Shown: piece after piece, positions 21,312-30,494 of the stretch
Numbering within the stretch: position 1 is the first letter of the stretch
Layout: each line of letters opens with the position of its first letter
Source of the DNA: Methylobacterium jeotgali
Lineage (GTDB): Bacteria > Pseudomonadota > Alphaproteobacteria > Rhizobiales > Beijerinckiaceae
DNA length: 58,082 nt
Direction of reading: 5' to 3'
Assembly (NCBI RefSeq): GCF_022179345.1
Contig: NZ_BPQR01000020.1
Coordinates: 1-58,082, forward strand
The notes under the pieces: generated by a model
Told to the model about the DNA's origin: nothing
Database searches by the model: none
The model's input: only the letters and a program-made list of their open reading frames with translations
Translations under genes and position numbers: made by a program

Positions 21312-21340
21312 TTGACGCGGACGGGCCGATCAGGCATTCA
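21312..21340 (+). promoter_or_regulatory. Candidate sigma-70 promoter of rpmG
   Basis: TTGACG (21312-21317), 17 bases, then CATTCA (21335-21340), 88 bases before the rpmG ATG. The -35 is good; the -10 is weak, which is normal in high-GC alphaproteobacteria. Confidence 0.4.
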
Positions 21341-21427
21341 CGCGGCCGTTCTTCCGGCCGGGCTCTCCCGGCCCTTTTGCGTTTCGCGCTGACGCGGAAT
21401 GCCGCAAGTCCGCAGGAGCGCCGCGCC

Positions 21428-21595
21428 ATGGCCAAGGCCGTCACCGTCAAGATCAAGCTCGTCTCGACCGCCGACACGGGATACTTCTACGTCACGAAGA
21501 AGAACTCCCGCACGCAGACCGAGAAGCTGACCATGAAGAAGTACGATCCCGTCGTGCGTAAGCACGTCGACTTCAAGGAATCCAAGATCAAGTGA
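21428..21595 (+). CDS. rpmG: 50S ribosomal protein L33
   Basis: 55 aa, the normal length for bacterial L33 and highly basic. It carries [12 protein letters not shown] and [18 protein letters not shown], the conserved core and tail. It has no zinc-binding cysteine pairs, so it is the zinc-free (C-) paralogue type. I chose ATG 21428 ([11 protein letters not shown]) with AGGAG at 21414-21418. A strong terminator lies 37 bases after the stop, so it ends a transcription unit. Confidence 0.95.
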   Translation: MAKAVTVKIKLVSTADTGYFYVTKKNSRTQTEKLTMKKYDPVVRKHVDFKESKIK

Positions 21596-21632
21596 GATCG
21601 TTCGCGACGGCTGGAGCCGCGCAGGGATGCAG

Positions 21633-21659
21633 GGCCGCCTCGCGAGGGGCGGCCTTTTT
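21633..21659 (+). terminator. Intrinsic terminator of rpmG
   Basis: GGCCGCC (21633-21639) pairs with GGCGGCC (21648-21654), followed by TTTTT (21655-21659). A clear plus-strand rho-independent terminator. Confidence 0.88.
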
Positions 21660-21993
21660 CTTTGGCCGCGACGCCCGAATAAAAAGAGCGCGCCGGGCGC
21701 AAGGGCCGCGACGCGCTCCAGGATCGAGGGTCACGCCGGCTCGTGGGGGGATCCGCTCACCGGTGTGAGGCGCGGTTTACGCTCCTGGCCGGATTCGGCA
21801 ACTCACGCCTTCGCGATCCGAAGACCTGCCCGCGATGATGGAAGAAGAGGACTCCCTTTCCGAGCGCGCAACGGAAGATATGTTTCTCTCCTGTAGCCTC
21901 GTGACGATCGACTTGTTCCCGACGGAATGCGGCAAGCCGGACTCTCGTCGATGATCACGTTCGGGTGAACCATCGACGGCGGGGAAGCGGCGA
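21660..21993. other. Gene-free stretch downstream of rpmG, possible minus-strand transcript
   Basis: No convincing protein gene is present. A second terminator-like hairpin at 21681-21718 has its T-run on the minus strand, so it would stop a leftward transcript arising between about 21720 and 21990. I see no leftward coding gene there; a small RNA is possible. Confidence 0.4.
21681..21718 (-). terminator. Orphan minus-strand intrinsic terminator
   Basis: GAGCGCG (21686-21692) pairs with CGCGCTC (21712-21718); the loop contains further G/C pairing. On the minus strand the stem is followed by TTTTTATT (AAAAA at 21681-21685 on plus). No minus-strand gene ends here. Confidence 0.6.
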
Positions 21994-22530
21994 ATGGCGA
22001 CGCATTTCACGAGCGACACCCATTTCGGCGATCCTCGCGTCCTGCGCATCGACAAGCGGCCCTTTCCGGACCTCGCCACGCACGACGCCACCCTGATCGC
22101 GAACTGGAACGCCGTCGTGGCCCCCGAGGACGAGGTCTGGCACCTCGGCGACTTCGCCCTCGGTCCGCCGCCCGAACGGCTGGCGGAGATCATCGCTGCG
22201 CTCAACGGGATCAAGCGCCTCATCGTCGGCAACAACGACGGGCCGGCCACCCTGGCGCTGCCGGGCTGGGCCTCCGTCGCGCACTATGCCGAAACGGTGG
22301 TCGAGGGGCGCCGCCTCGTGCTCTGCCACTACGCCTTCCGGACCTGGAACGGGATCGGGAAGGGCGCCCTCAACCTGCACGGGCACAGCCACGGCCGCCT
22401 GACGCCCGCGCCCCGCCAGTACGATGTCGGCGTGGACGCGCAAGGGCCCGCGCCGGTTCGGCTCGACGCGATCCTGCGCTCCCGGCGGGGCGGGAAAAGG
22501 CGGTCCGGCATGGCGGAACCATCCGCTTAG
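21994..22530 (+). CDS. Metallophosphoesterase (calcineurin-like, YfcE/Ppx1-like small type)
   Basis: 178 aa with the five metal-binding motifs in order: FTSDTHFGD, HLGDFALG, IVGNND, LCHYAF and HGHSHGRL. This is the two-metal phosphoesterase fold. Substrate unknown; proteins of this small size act on nucleotides or phosphodiesters. No signal peptide, so cytoplasmic. Its last bases contain the EcfG-type promoter of the next gene. Confidence 0.87.
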   Translation: MATHFTSDTHFGDPRVLRIDKRPFPDLATHDATLIANWNAVVAPEDEVWHLGDFALGPPPERLAEIIAALNGIKRLIVGNNDGPATLALPGWASVAHYAETVVEGRRLVLCHYAFRTWNGIGKGALNLHGHSHGRLTPAPRQYDVGVDAQGPAPVRLDAILRSRRGGKRRSGMAEPSA

Positions 22531-22540
22531 CCTAGCCGTT
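22515..22540 (+). promoter_or_regulatory. EcfG-type (general stress response) promoter
   Basis: GGAAC (22515-22519), 17 bases, CGTT (22537-22540): an exact match to the alphaproteobacterial EcfG promoter, 68 bases upstream of the ATG at 22609. It overlaps the 3' end of the metallophosphoesterase gene. Confidence 0.75.
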
Positions 22541-22608
22541 CAAGCCGCAGACAAGGCCGTTCAAGGCCGATTCCCGACAACCCGACCAGCGTGCCGCAGG
22601 GTGATTCC

Positions 22609-22920
22609 ATGCGTACCCGACTGCTATCCGCACTCGCCGCCGCGACCTTCGTCGCCGGCCTCTCCCCGGCCCTCGCACAGAGGGCCTGCCTCGATGCGCA
22701 GCGCAAGGTCGACGAGGCCAACGCCCTGCGCTTCCAGGCCCGCCAGGAGGCCCGCATCGGCAACCACGACCGCCTCTGCGACACGCTCGACGAGGTCGGC
22801 GACCGCTACAACGAGGCGCGGGACGCCTTCGACGATTGCGGCGCCGGCGTCGTCGCCATCGACCTGCGCAGCGAGCTTCGCAACCTGCGCATGGCCAAGA
22901 CCGTGAACCGCTGCGACTGA
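22609..22920 (+). CDS. Small secreted periplasmic protein, probably general-stress regulated
   Basis: 103 aa. A signal peptide is clear (LLSALAAATFVAGLSPALA then QRACL). The mature part is short, helical and charged, with four cysteines (RACLDA, DRLCDT, DDCGAG, NRCD), which could make two disulphides. I do not recognise a family. ATG 22609 is preferred to GTG 22591 because the signal peptide starts there. The promoter 68 bases upstream fits EcfG, the sigma factor controlled by PhyR/NepR, a system first described in Methylobacterium. Confidence 0.72.
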   Translation: MRTRLLSALAAATFVAGLSPALAQRACLDAQRKVDEANALRFQARQEARIGNHDRLCDTLDEVGDRYNEARDAFDDCGAGVVAIDLRSELRNLRMAKTVNRCD

Positions 22921-23022
22921 GCCCGCGACAAACGCGTGCGCCGGCGCACTCCCGCCCGGCCAAGCTCGATGCATAACCCCTCTCGCGCGCCCTCGCCGGC
23001 TGCGCCGCCAAGGTAGACCGCC

Positions 23023-23160
23023 ATGATCACCGATACCCTCACCCTCTCCGCCGAGAAGACCCTCCCCGCGACCGGCCCGTCCTTCGCCGCCGCTCTCTGC
23101 GGGTTCGTCAGCACCACCGTCGCCGCGACGATGGTGATGTTCCTGATCAGCAGCGTCTGA
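23023..23160 (+). CDS. 45-residue single-span membrane protein
   Basis: An open frame of 45 codons, starting ATG 23023 and ending TGA 23158-23160. The N-terminal half is polar (MITDTLTLSAEKT) and the C-terminal half is a membrane helix (VAATMVMFLISSV at the end). AAGGTAG lies about eight bases upstream of the start and is a modest ribosome-binding site. Codon third positions are G/C-rich, like the neighbours. Function unknown; it could be a small envelope stress peptide. It is convergent with the next gene. Confidence 0.45.
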   Translation: MITDTLTLSAEKTLPATGPSFAAALCGFVSTTVAATMVMFLISSV

Positions 23161-23174
23161 GCGGGATCCCCGGA

Positions 23175-23417
23175 TCAGGGCGCGACGGACCAGAACCGCT
23201 TGCGCGTGAACAGCATCTCCGGATTGCCGACGCTCGGCACCGGGGTTGCGACGGGACAGGGCGCCGGAGCGCGCGAGAGCGCCGCCGGCGTCGGAACGGA
23301 GGCGACGGCGGGGCGCAGGCCGAGCCGCTGCTGCACCTCCGGATGGCGGGCCGCCGCGATCGTCGCCACGCAGGCGATCAGCCCTCCGGCCACGGTGCCT
23401 AAAAGAAAGTTCATCAT
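23175..23417 (-). CDS. Small N-terminally anchored hypothetical protein
   Basis: 80 aa. One membrane helix at the N-terminus (NFLLGTVAGGLIACVATIAA), then a short basic stretch and a Pro/Ala-rich tail (VASVPTPAALSRAPAPCPV). No recognised domain. The start is the ATG pair at 23412-23417; the ribosome-binding site is weak. It faces the 45-aa gene and is divergent from flaF, with 174 bases between. Function unknown; moderate confidence that it is a gene. Confidence 0.45.
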   Translation of the reverse strand: MMNFLLGTVAGGLIACVATIAAARHPEVQQRLGLRPAVASVPTPAALSRAPAPCPVATPVPSVGNPEMLFTRKRFWSVAP

Positions 23418-23591
23418 CCTCGCGGAATCCCGGGGACAGCGGCGGGACGCGGCACCGCGACTCGCTGCTCGCGCGAGACGGGGGCATCTTTGCGGCCGTC
23501 GATACTCACCATGTCTTAAAGGAGAGCGTGCGACATACCCATCGTGCCCGTACCGCATCGCGGTTCGGCTTGACGATGGAGTGACCCTTCG

Positions 23592-23954
23592 ATGCGAAGC
23601 GCCGCCAACGCCTACGCCAGAGCCGCCAACAGCGCGTTGACCGCCCGCGAGGCGGAATCGGCGGTGCTCATCAAGGCCGCGCAGCAGCTCCAGCTCATCA
23701 AGGACGACTGGGCGAATCAGTCGGCCGGCCTCAACCGGGCCCTGTCCTTCAACCAGAAGGTCTGGACCGTGATCGCCGGTGCCGTGAGCGAGCCCGACAA
23801 CCCGCTTCCGGCGGACGTGAAGAGCAACGTCGCCGACCTGTCGCTCTTCGTCTTCCGGCGCATGGTCGACACCATGGTCGAGCCGAGCGCCGAGAAGCTC
23901 GGCGCGCTGATCTCCATCAACCAGAACCTCGCCGCCGGCCTCTCCGGACGCTGA
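23592..23954 (+). CDS. flaF: Flagellar biosynthesis regulator FlaF
   Basis: 120 aa, normal for FlaF. Family features are ANSALTAREAESAVLIKAAQQL near the start, RALSFNQKVWTVI, then NPLPADVKSNVADLSLFVFRRMV and a C-terminal INQNLAAGL. In alphaproteobacteria FlaF works with FlbT at the flagellin synthesis/secretion step in the cytoplasm. Here it stands without flagellin or flbT neighbours. A UUCG-loop hairpin lies just after its stop, and a flaG-like gene converges on it. Confidence 0.85.
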   Translation: MRSAANAYARAANSALTAREAESAVLIKAAQQLQLIKDDWANQSAGLNRALSFNQKVWTVIAGAVSEPDNPLPADVKSNVADLSLFVFRRMVDTMVEPSAEKLGALISINQNLAAGLSGR

Positions 23955-23967
23955 ACGGCTTGAGTTA

Positions 23968-23987
23968 GCGGGTCCTTCGGGACCCGC
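23968..23987. terminator. Hairpin terminator between flaF and flaG-like gene
   Basis: GCGGGTCC (23968-23975), TTCG tetraloop, GGACCCGC (23980-23987). A perfect 8-bp stem 13 bases after the flaF stop. No T-run, so termination efficiency is uncertain. Confidence 0.6.
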
Positions 23988-24137
23988 CGTCGCCCACGGT
24001 CGAGCGGTCGTCCGGGCCGCTCCGACGCTGCCGAGAACCGGCACGCCTGCGATGCCGGCTGGATCATCGGTCGCAACACGACGGTGCGCGCCCGCTCGCG
24101 CGGGCACGCCGAAAGGATCGCTCGTCGCAGGGTCGCG

Positions 24138-24524
24138 TCAGGCGATGCGGTCGACCGGTTGCTTGACCTCGCCCTTCACCGGCGCGGCGCGGGCCGCGGT
24201 CGCCTCGGCATAGGCGCGCGCCTTGAGGACGGTCGCGGTGGGCAGCTGCACGACCACGTCGCCGCTGCCCGGATCGACCACCTGATAGACCATCTGGCGG
24301 GTGTCCTGGTCGCGGATGAACTGGGTGCGATAGTCCAGGCTCGCGCGCTCGGCGGCGCGCGCCGACTCGCCGAGATCGACGGTCACGGCCGGCTCGAGGG
24401 GCTGCTCGGCGGCCTTTGCGTGATCGCGCGGCGAGGCGTTGCGCGGCGCGGGTGCGGCCACGGGCTCGACGGGCAGACTTGAGACGGCCCGCTCCACGGG
24501 CCGGATTCCGGTGATCTCGCTCAT
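24138..24524 (-). CDS. FlaG-like flagellar protein
   Basis: 128 aa. The N-terminal half is low-complexity (Pro/Ala-rich). The C-terminal half has RTQFIRDQDTRQMVYQVVDP followed by GSGDVVVQLPTATVLKAR, which matches the FlaG pattern (F..d..t...v..vvD..tgevirQiP...vl). FlaG proteins are small flagellar accessory proteins affecting filament length. I chose ATG at 24522-24524 because AGGAG lies seven bases before it. Pairing with flaF supports a flagellar role; the similarity is moderate. Confidence 0.62.
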   Translation of the reverse strand: MSEITGIRPVERAVSSLPVEPVAAPAPRNASPRDHAKAAEQPLEPAVTVDLGESARAAERASLDYRTQFIRDQDTRQMVYQVVDPGSGDVVVQLPTATVLKARAYAEATAARAAPVKGEVKQPVDRIA

Positions 24525-24671
24525 CGCTGAACTCCTGCGATCGGGAGATGTCACAGGATCAAACGACAGCCGCCTTACCGAGACCTTAAGATGGCCGGTG
24601 CGTTCGGACCGGCGGTTAACGGACCGTCACCGCCGACGCAAAAAAACGGAGCATCCGCGGGCGTCTGAAAT

Positions 24672-24712
24672 CCGCAAGAAGAAAGCCGGGCCCGCGAGGA
24701 GCCCGGCTTTCG
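24672..24712 (-). terminator. Intrinsic terminator of thiC
   Basis: On the minus strand AAAGCCGGGC pairs with GCCCGGCTTT (plus 24682-24691 and 24701-24710, 9-base loop), followed by TTTCTTCTT. It lies about 35 bases after the thiC stop. Confidence 0.85.
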
Positions 24713-24744
24713 GATGCCGTGTTCAGCCGATGTCGCTGAGGCGC

Positions 24745-26811
<2,067 letters not shown>

Positions 26812-26868
26812 AACGTTTCGAATCTCTACAGGTATGCCAGGGATGTCAATCTGCGCGGGACGGCCGTG

Positions 26869-27231
26869 ATGGGACGCCGACAGCGGCGCTGGCGCGAAGA
26901 GCAGGCCGAACCTCTCCGGGAGGCGCCGGTCGTCTGCGCCCTCTGCGAGCGGCCGATCCCGCCGGACGCCCGCTCCAGCCTCCACCACCTCACGCCGAAG
27001 CTGAAGGGCGGCGCCAAGGCCGGCACTGTGCGGCTGCACCAGATCTGCCACTCCGCCATCCACGCCCGCTACAGCGAGGCGGAGATCGCCCGGCGGCTGG
27101 CCGACGTCGACGCCTTGCGCGCAGACCCGGAGCTTGCCCGCTTCCTCGCCTGGCTGCAGGGCAAGCCCGACGGCTTCCATGCCGCGACGCGCATGACCCG
27201 CCGCCTGCGCGAGACGCGCGGTGACCGCTGA
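26869..27231 (+). CDS. HNH endonuclease-type protein
   Basis: 120 aa. An HNH zinc/metal fold is visible: CALCERPIP (CxxC) followed by LHHLTPKLKGG, then LHQICHSAIH (second CxxH-type element). The C-terminal half is helical and charged. Such small stand-alone HNH proteins are common in alphaproteobacteria; activity and target are unknown. No restriction or phage genes are nearby. The start could be GTG 26866 or ATG 26869. It is divergent from thiC, so its promoter and the riboswitch leader share about 55 bases. Confidence 0.75.
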   Translation: MGRRQRRWREEQAEPLREAPVVCALCERPIPPDARSSLHHLTPKLKGGAKAGTVRLHQICHSAIHARYSEAEIARRLADVDALRADPELARFLAWLQGKPDGFHAATRMTRRLRETRGDR

Positions 27232-27294
27232 GCCGATCCCTCCGCGCTCTCGCGCGTTGGCCTGCACGGTCAGACGACGTTTCAGGAGCACCCG

Positions 27295-27519
27295 ATGAGC
27301 GAATCCATCATTCCCGGCGAGATCGGCACGGCCAGCGACAGCCCCCTCATCCAGGGCCGCAACGCCCGCGTCTACGACAAGCCCCGCGAGAGCTGCCCCT
27401 ATCCCGAGGGTTCGGAGGAGCGGAAGGTCTGGCTCTCCGCCTACGATGCCGAGACGGGCGGCGACGCGGAGCCCAAGCGCACGGAGTTCGTCGACGCGGA
27501 GGGGCGCCAGCGCTTCTGA
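27295..27519 (+). CDS. Small protein with ribosome-modulation-factor-like motif
   Basis: 74 aa, polar, no signal peptide. The central CPYPEGSEERKVWLSAYDA resembles the conserved part of the Rmf family (CPY/NPYP ... W..G). If it is an Rmf relative it would help ribosome dimerisation in stationary phase; this is inferred from a short motif only. A good ribosome-binding site (CAGGAG) lies seven to eight bases before ATG 27295. The C-terminus (KRTEFVDAEGRQRF) is unlike E. coli Rmf. Confidence 0.6.
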   Translation: MSESIIPGEIGTASDSPLIQGRNARVYDKPRESCPYPEGSEERKVWLSAYDAETGGDAEPKRTEFVDAEGRQRF

Positions 27520-27635
27520 AAGTCGGGCGGCCGGCCTCGCGTGCGCGTTACGCACGGATGTTCTCGGCGAATGGCCGGCGGGCAATGCGTCGGTTATCCT
27601 GCCTTGGCCGATCCATGAGAGCCGGGCGACCCGCC

Positions 27636-27947
27636 ATGACGCCGGATGAGTTTCGGACGCTGCTGCTGGGTTTCGATGGCGTCGACGAGGGGGCGCACAG
27701 GGGCCACCCCGATTTCCGGCTCGGAAAGAAGGTGATCGCGTCCCTCGGATATCCGGGCGAGGGCTGGGCGATGGTGAAACTGCCTCGCGAACACCAGGAG
27801 ATGCTGATCGCCTCCGCGCCCGAGACCTTCTCCGCGGCTGCCGGTGCCTGGGGCAGGCAAGGCAGCACGCTGGTCGATCTCGCGCGGGCCGATGAGGCCA
27901 CGGCGCTGGGCGCCATCAGGGCGGCTTGGGAGAACGCGGCCACGTAG
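27636..27947 (+). CDS. MmcQ/YjbR family protein
   Basis: 103 aa, a CyaY-like fold also called double wing. Family features are MTPDEFRTLLLGFDGVDEGAHRG-type N-terminus, PDFRLGKKVIASL, MVKLPREHQEML and a C-terminal LARADEATALGAIRAAW. These proteins are thought to bind DNA, but the role is not established. I start at ATG 27636, where family similarity begins; upstream in-frame ATGs (27558, 27615) add non-conserved residues. Confidence 0.8.
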   Translation: MTPDEFRTLLLGFDGVDEGAHRGHPDFRLGKKVIASLGYPGEGWAMVKLPREHQEMLIASAPETFSAAAGAWGRQGSTLVDLARADEATALGAIRAAWENAAT

Positions 27948-28147
27948 CCGCGCGAACACCGGATATCCGAGCCGCATCGCCCGCGTGGGCTACGTCGCGG
28001 CGGCGCACCAAGCGCCGGGCCGAGCTCGGCGATGCCGGCGAAGGCCGGTTAACGCAACCTAAACCCGCCGCATTTACGGTGCGCTAACGACGCCGGGGAG
28101 CGCCGGCCCGCCGGCCCGGCGCGGTTCGAGGGCTCATACGGGCACTG

Positions 28148-30379
28148 ATGGCGAGATCGCGCGACGAACGGGACGAGCCGAACTTCGACGTGCCGGAAGG
28201 CCGTATCGGCGGACGCGGCGCGCTCGATCTGCGCCTGACGCGGGCCGACCGGCCCGCCGGGGGCGGTCGGCGGGATCAGGAAAAGAGGGGCGACATGCCC
28301 AGGAACGCCCCCAGGGACGCGCGGGGAGACCTGCCGAGACGATCCGGCGCGACGACGGCCCGGCGAGGCGGCTCCGGCGGCGGGCGCGGAGGCGGCAAGC
28401 GCCGCCGCTCCATCCTCGGACGCCTCGTCTATGCCGGTATGCTGGTCGGGCTCTGGGCGGTGATCGGCGTCGCCGGGCTCGTCGCCTACCACGCCTCGCA
28501 GCTGCCGCCGATCGACCAGCTCGCCGTGCCGAAGCGGCCGCCGAACATCGCGATCCTGGCGAGCGACGGTTCGCTGCTCGCCAACCGCGGCGAGACCGGC
28601 GGGCGCGTCGTGAGCATCAAGGAGCTGCCGCCGTACCTGCCGCGCGCCTTCGTCGCCATCGAGGACCGGCGCTTCTACGGCCACTGGGGCGTCGACCCCC
28701 TCGGCATCGCTCGCGCGGTCGCGCAGAACATCACCCGGCGGGGCGTGTCGCAGGGCGGCTCGACCCTGACGCAGCAGCTCGCCAAGAACTTGTTCCTGAC
28801 GCCCGAGCGCTCCGCCTCCCGCAAGATCCAAGAGGCGATCCTGGCCCTGTGGCTGGAGCACAAGTACTCCAAGGACGAGATCCTCGAGCTCTACCTTAAC
28901 CGCGTCTATTTCGGCGCCGGCGCCTATGGGGTCGAGGCGGCGGCCCAGCGCTACTTCGGCAAGCCCGCCAAGAGCGTGACGCTCGCCGAGGCCGCGATGC
29001 TCGGCGGCCTCGTGCAGGCGCCCTCGCGGCTCGCGCCGAACCGCAACCTGCCGGCCGCCCAGGCCCGCGCGGCCCAGGTGCTCGCGGCGATGCAGGAACT
29101 CGGTTTCGCCTCGCCCCAGGACACGAAGCTCGCGCTCGCCCAGCCGGCCCGGCCGGCGGGAAGCCGCGGCGGCGGCTCGGCCAACTACGTGGCCGACCTC
29201 GTCATGGACGTGCTCGACGACTTCGTTGGCAAGTTCGAGACCGACATCGTCGTGCAGACGACGGTCGATCCGGCGCTCCAGGCCACGGCCGAGAAGGCGC
29301 TCACCGACACCCTCAACGCCAACGGCGCCCGCTACAATGTCGGCCAGGGCGCCCTGGTCTCGATGCGGCCGGACGGGGCGATCCGCGCCCTGATCGGCGG
29401 GCGCGACTACGCGCAGAGCCAGTTCAACCGGGCGACGACCGCCAAGCGTCAGCCGGGCTCCTCCTTCAAGCCCTTCGTCTATCTCGCCGCCGTGGAACGG
29501 GGCGCGACGCCGGAGACGGTGCGCGACGACGCGCCGATCCGCATCGGCAACTGGCAGCCGGAGAACTACTCCCACCGCTACGAGGGGCCGGTCACGCTGC
29601 GCACGGCGCTGGCGCTCTCGCTCAACACGGTGGCGGTGCGCCTCGGCCAGGAGGTCGGCGCCAAGGCCGTGGTGCAGACGGCCCAGCGGCTCGGCATCTC
29701 CTCGCCGCTCCAGGCGAACGGCTCGATCGCGCTCGGCACCTCCGAGGTGACGCCGCTGGAGATGGTCGGCGCGTACAGTTCCTTCGCCAATGGCGGCAAC
29801 GCCGTCATCCCCTACGTGGTGGCGAGCGTGAAGGGCGTCGACGGCAAGCCGCTCTACAAGCGCGGCGAGGCCGGGCTCGGCCGCGTCGTCGACCCGAACG
29901 CGGTCGGCATGATGAACGCCATGATGCACGAGGTCTTCGTCATCGGCACCGCCAAGAAGGGCGACATCCCCGGCTGGGAGCTGGCCGGCAAGACCGGCAC
30001 CAGCCAGGATTTCCGCGATGCCTGGTTCATCGGCTACTCGGGCAGCCTCGTCACCGGGGTCTGGCTCGGCAACGACGACGGCGAGCCGACCAAGAAGGCG
30101 TCGGGCGGCAACCTGCCGGTGGATATCTGGAAGTCCTACATGAGCGTCGCGCTGAAGGGGCAGACCCCCGTGCCGCTGCCGGGCCTCAACCGCTGGCGCC
30201 GGGCGCCCGAAACAACCGCGTCCGTCGCCTCCGGCGGCGGGCCGGGCGGGCTCCTCGGCGCGCTTCTCGGCGAGCCGCAGCCGGCCGCGGCGCCCCCGCC
30301 GCGCCCGGTCCAGCCGCGACAGCCCTCGCGCCAAGGCGGCGACGACCGCAACTTCTTCGAGAAGCTGTTCGGTCTCTGA
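28148..30379 (+). CDS. Class A penicillin-binding protein (PBP1A family)
   Basis: A bifunctional peptidoglycan glycosyltransferase/transpeptidase, 743 aa. It has a long Arg/Gly-rich cytoplasmic N-terminus (about 1-95), one membrane anchor (about 97-120), a GT51 domain with catalytic Glu in AIEDRRFYGHWG (about 170) and GGSTLTQQLAKN, then the transpeptidase domain with SxxK in GSSFKP (Ser about 438), SLN in ALSLNTVAVRLG and KTGT (about 615). The C-terminus is Pro/Arg-rich. GSNY-type spacing is normal. It is likely mrcA-like or pbpC-like; I do not assign a symbol. Confidence 0.92.
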   Translation: MARSRDERDEPNFDVPEGRIGGRGALDLRLTRADRPAGGGRRDQEKRGDMPRNAPRDARGDLPRRSGATTARRGGSGGGRGGGKRRRSILGRLVYAGMLVGLWAVIGVAGLVAYHASQLPPIDQLAVPKRPPNIAILASDGSLLANRGETGGRVVSIKELPPYLPRAFVAIEDRRFYGHWGVDPLGIARAVAQNITRRGVSQGGSTLTQQLAKNLFLTPERSASRKIQEAILALWLEHKYSKDEILELYLNRVYFGAGAYGVEAAAQRYFGKPAKSVTLAEAAMLGGLVQAPSRLAPNRNLPAAQARAAQVLAAMQELGFASPQDTKLALAQPARPAGSRGGGSANYVADLVMDVLDDFVGKFETDIVVQTTVDPALQATAEKALTDTLNANGARYNVGQGALVSMRPDGAIRALIGGRDYAQSQFNRATTAKRQPGSSFKPFVYLAAVERGATPETVRDDAPIRIGNWQPENYSHRYEGPVTLRTALALSLNTVAVRLGQEVGAKAVVQTAQRLGISSPLQANGSIALGTSEVTPLEMVGAYSSFANGGNAVIPYVVASVKGVDGKPLYKRGEAGLGRVVDPNAVGMMNAMMHEVFVIGTAKKGDIPGWELAGKTGTSQDFRDAWFIGYSGSLVTGVWLGNDDGEPTKKASGGNLPVDIWKSYMSVALKGQTPVPLPGLNRWRRAPETTASVASGGGPGGLLGALLGEPQPAAAPPPRPVQPRQPSRQGGDDRNFFEKLFGL

Positions 30380-30494
30380 GCGTCGTCCGGTTGCCGCGGT
30401 GAAGCCTTGCGCGGCGGTGGAAAGCGGTGCGCGCGACCGCCGTTAAGGATATCCGGTCACGGTGCGAATACCGATCGTGCGCGATCCTTCGCGG

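Noticed and set aside
21627..21896. 89-codon plus-strand frame after rpmG
   Set aside because: Begins inside the rpmG terminator hairpin, has no ribosome-binding site and no motif.
26869..27231. HNH gene as part of a restriction, phage or homing system
   Set aside because: No methyltransferase, phage gene or intron feature nearby; a lone small HNH protein does not establish such a system.
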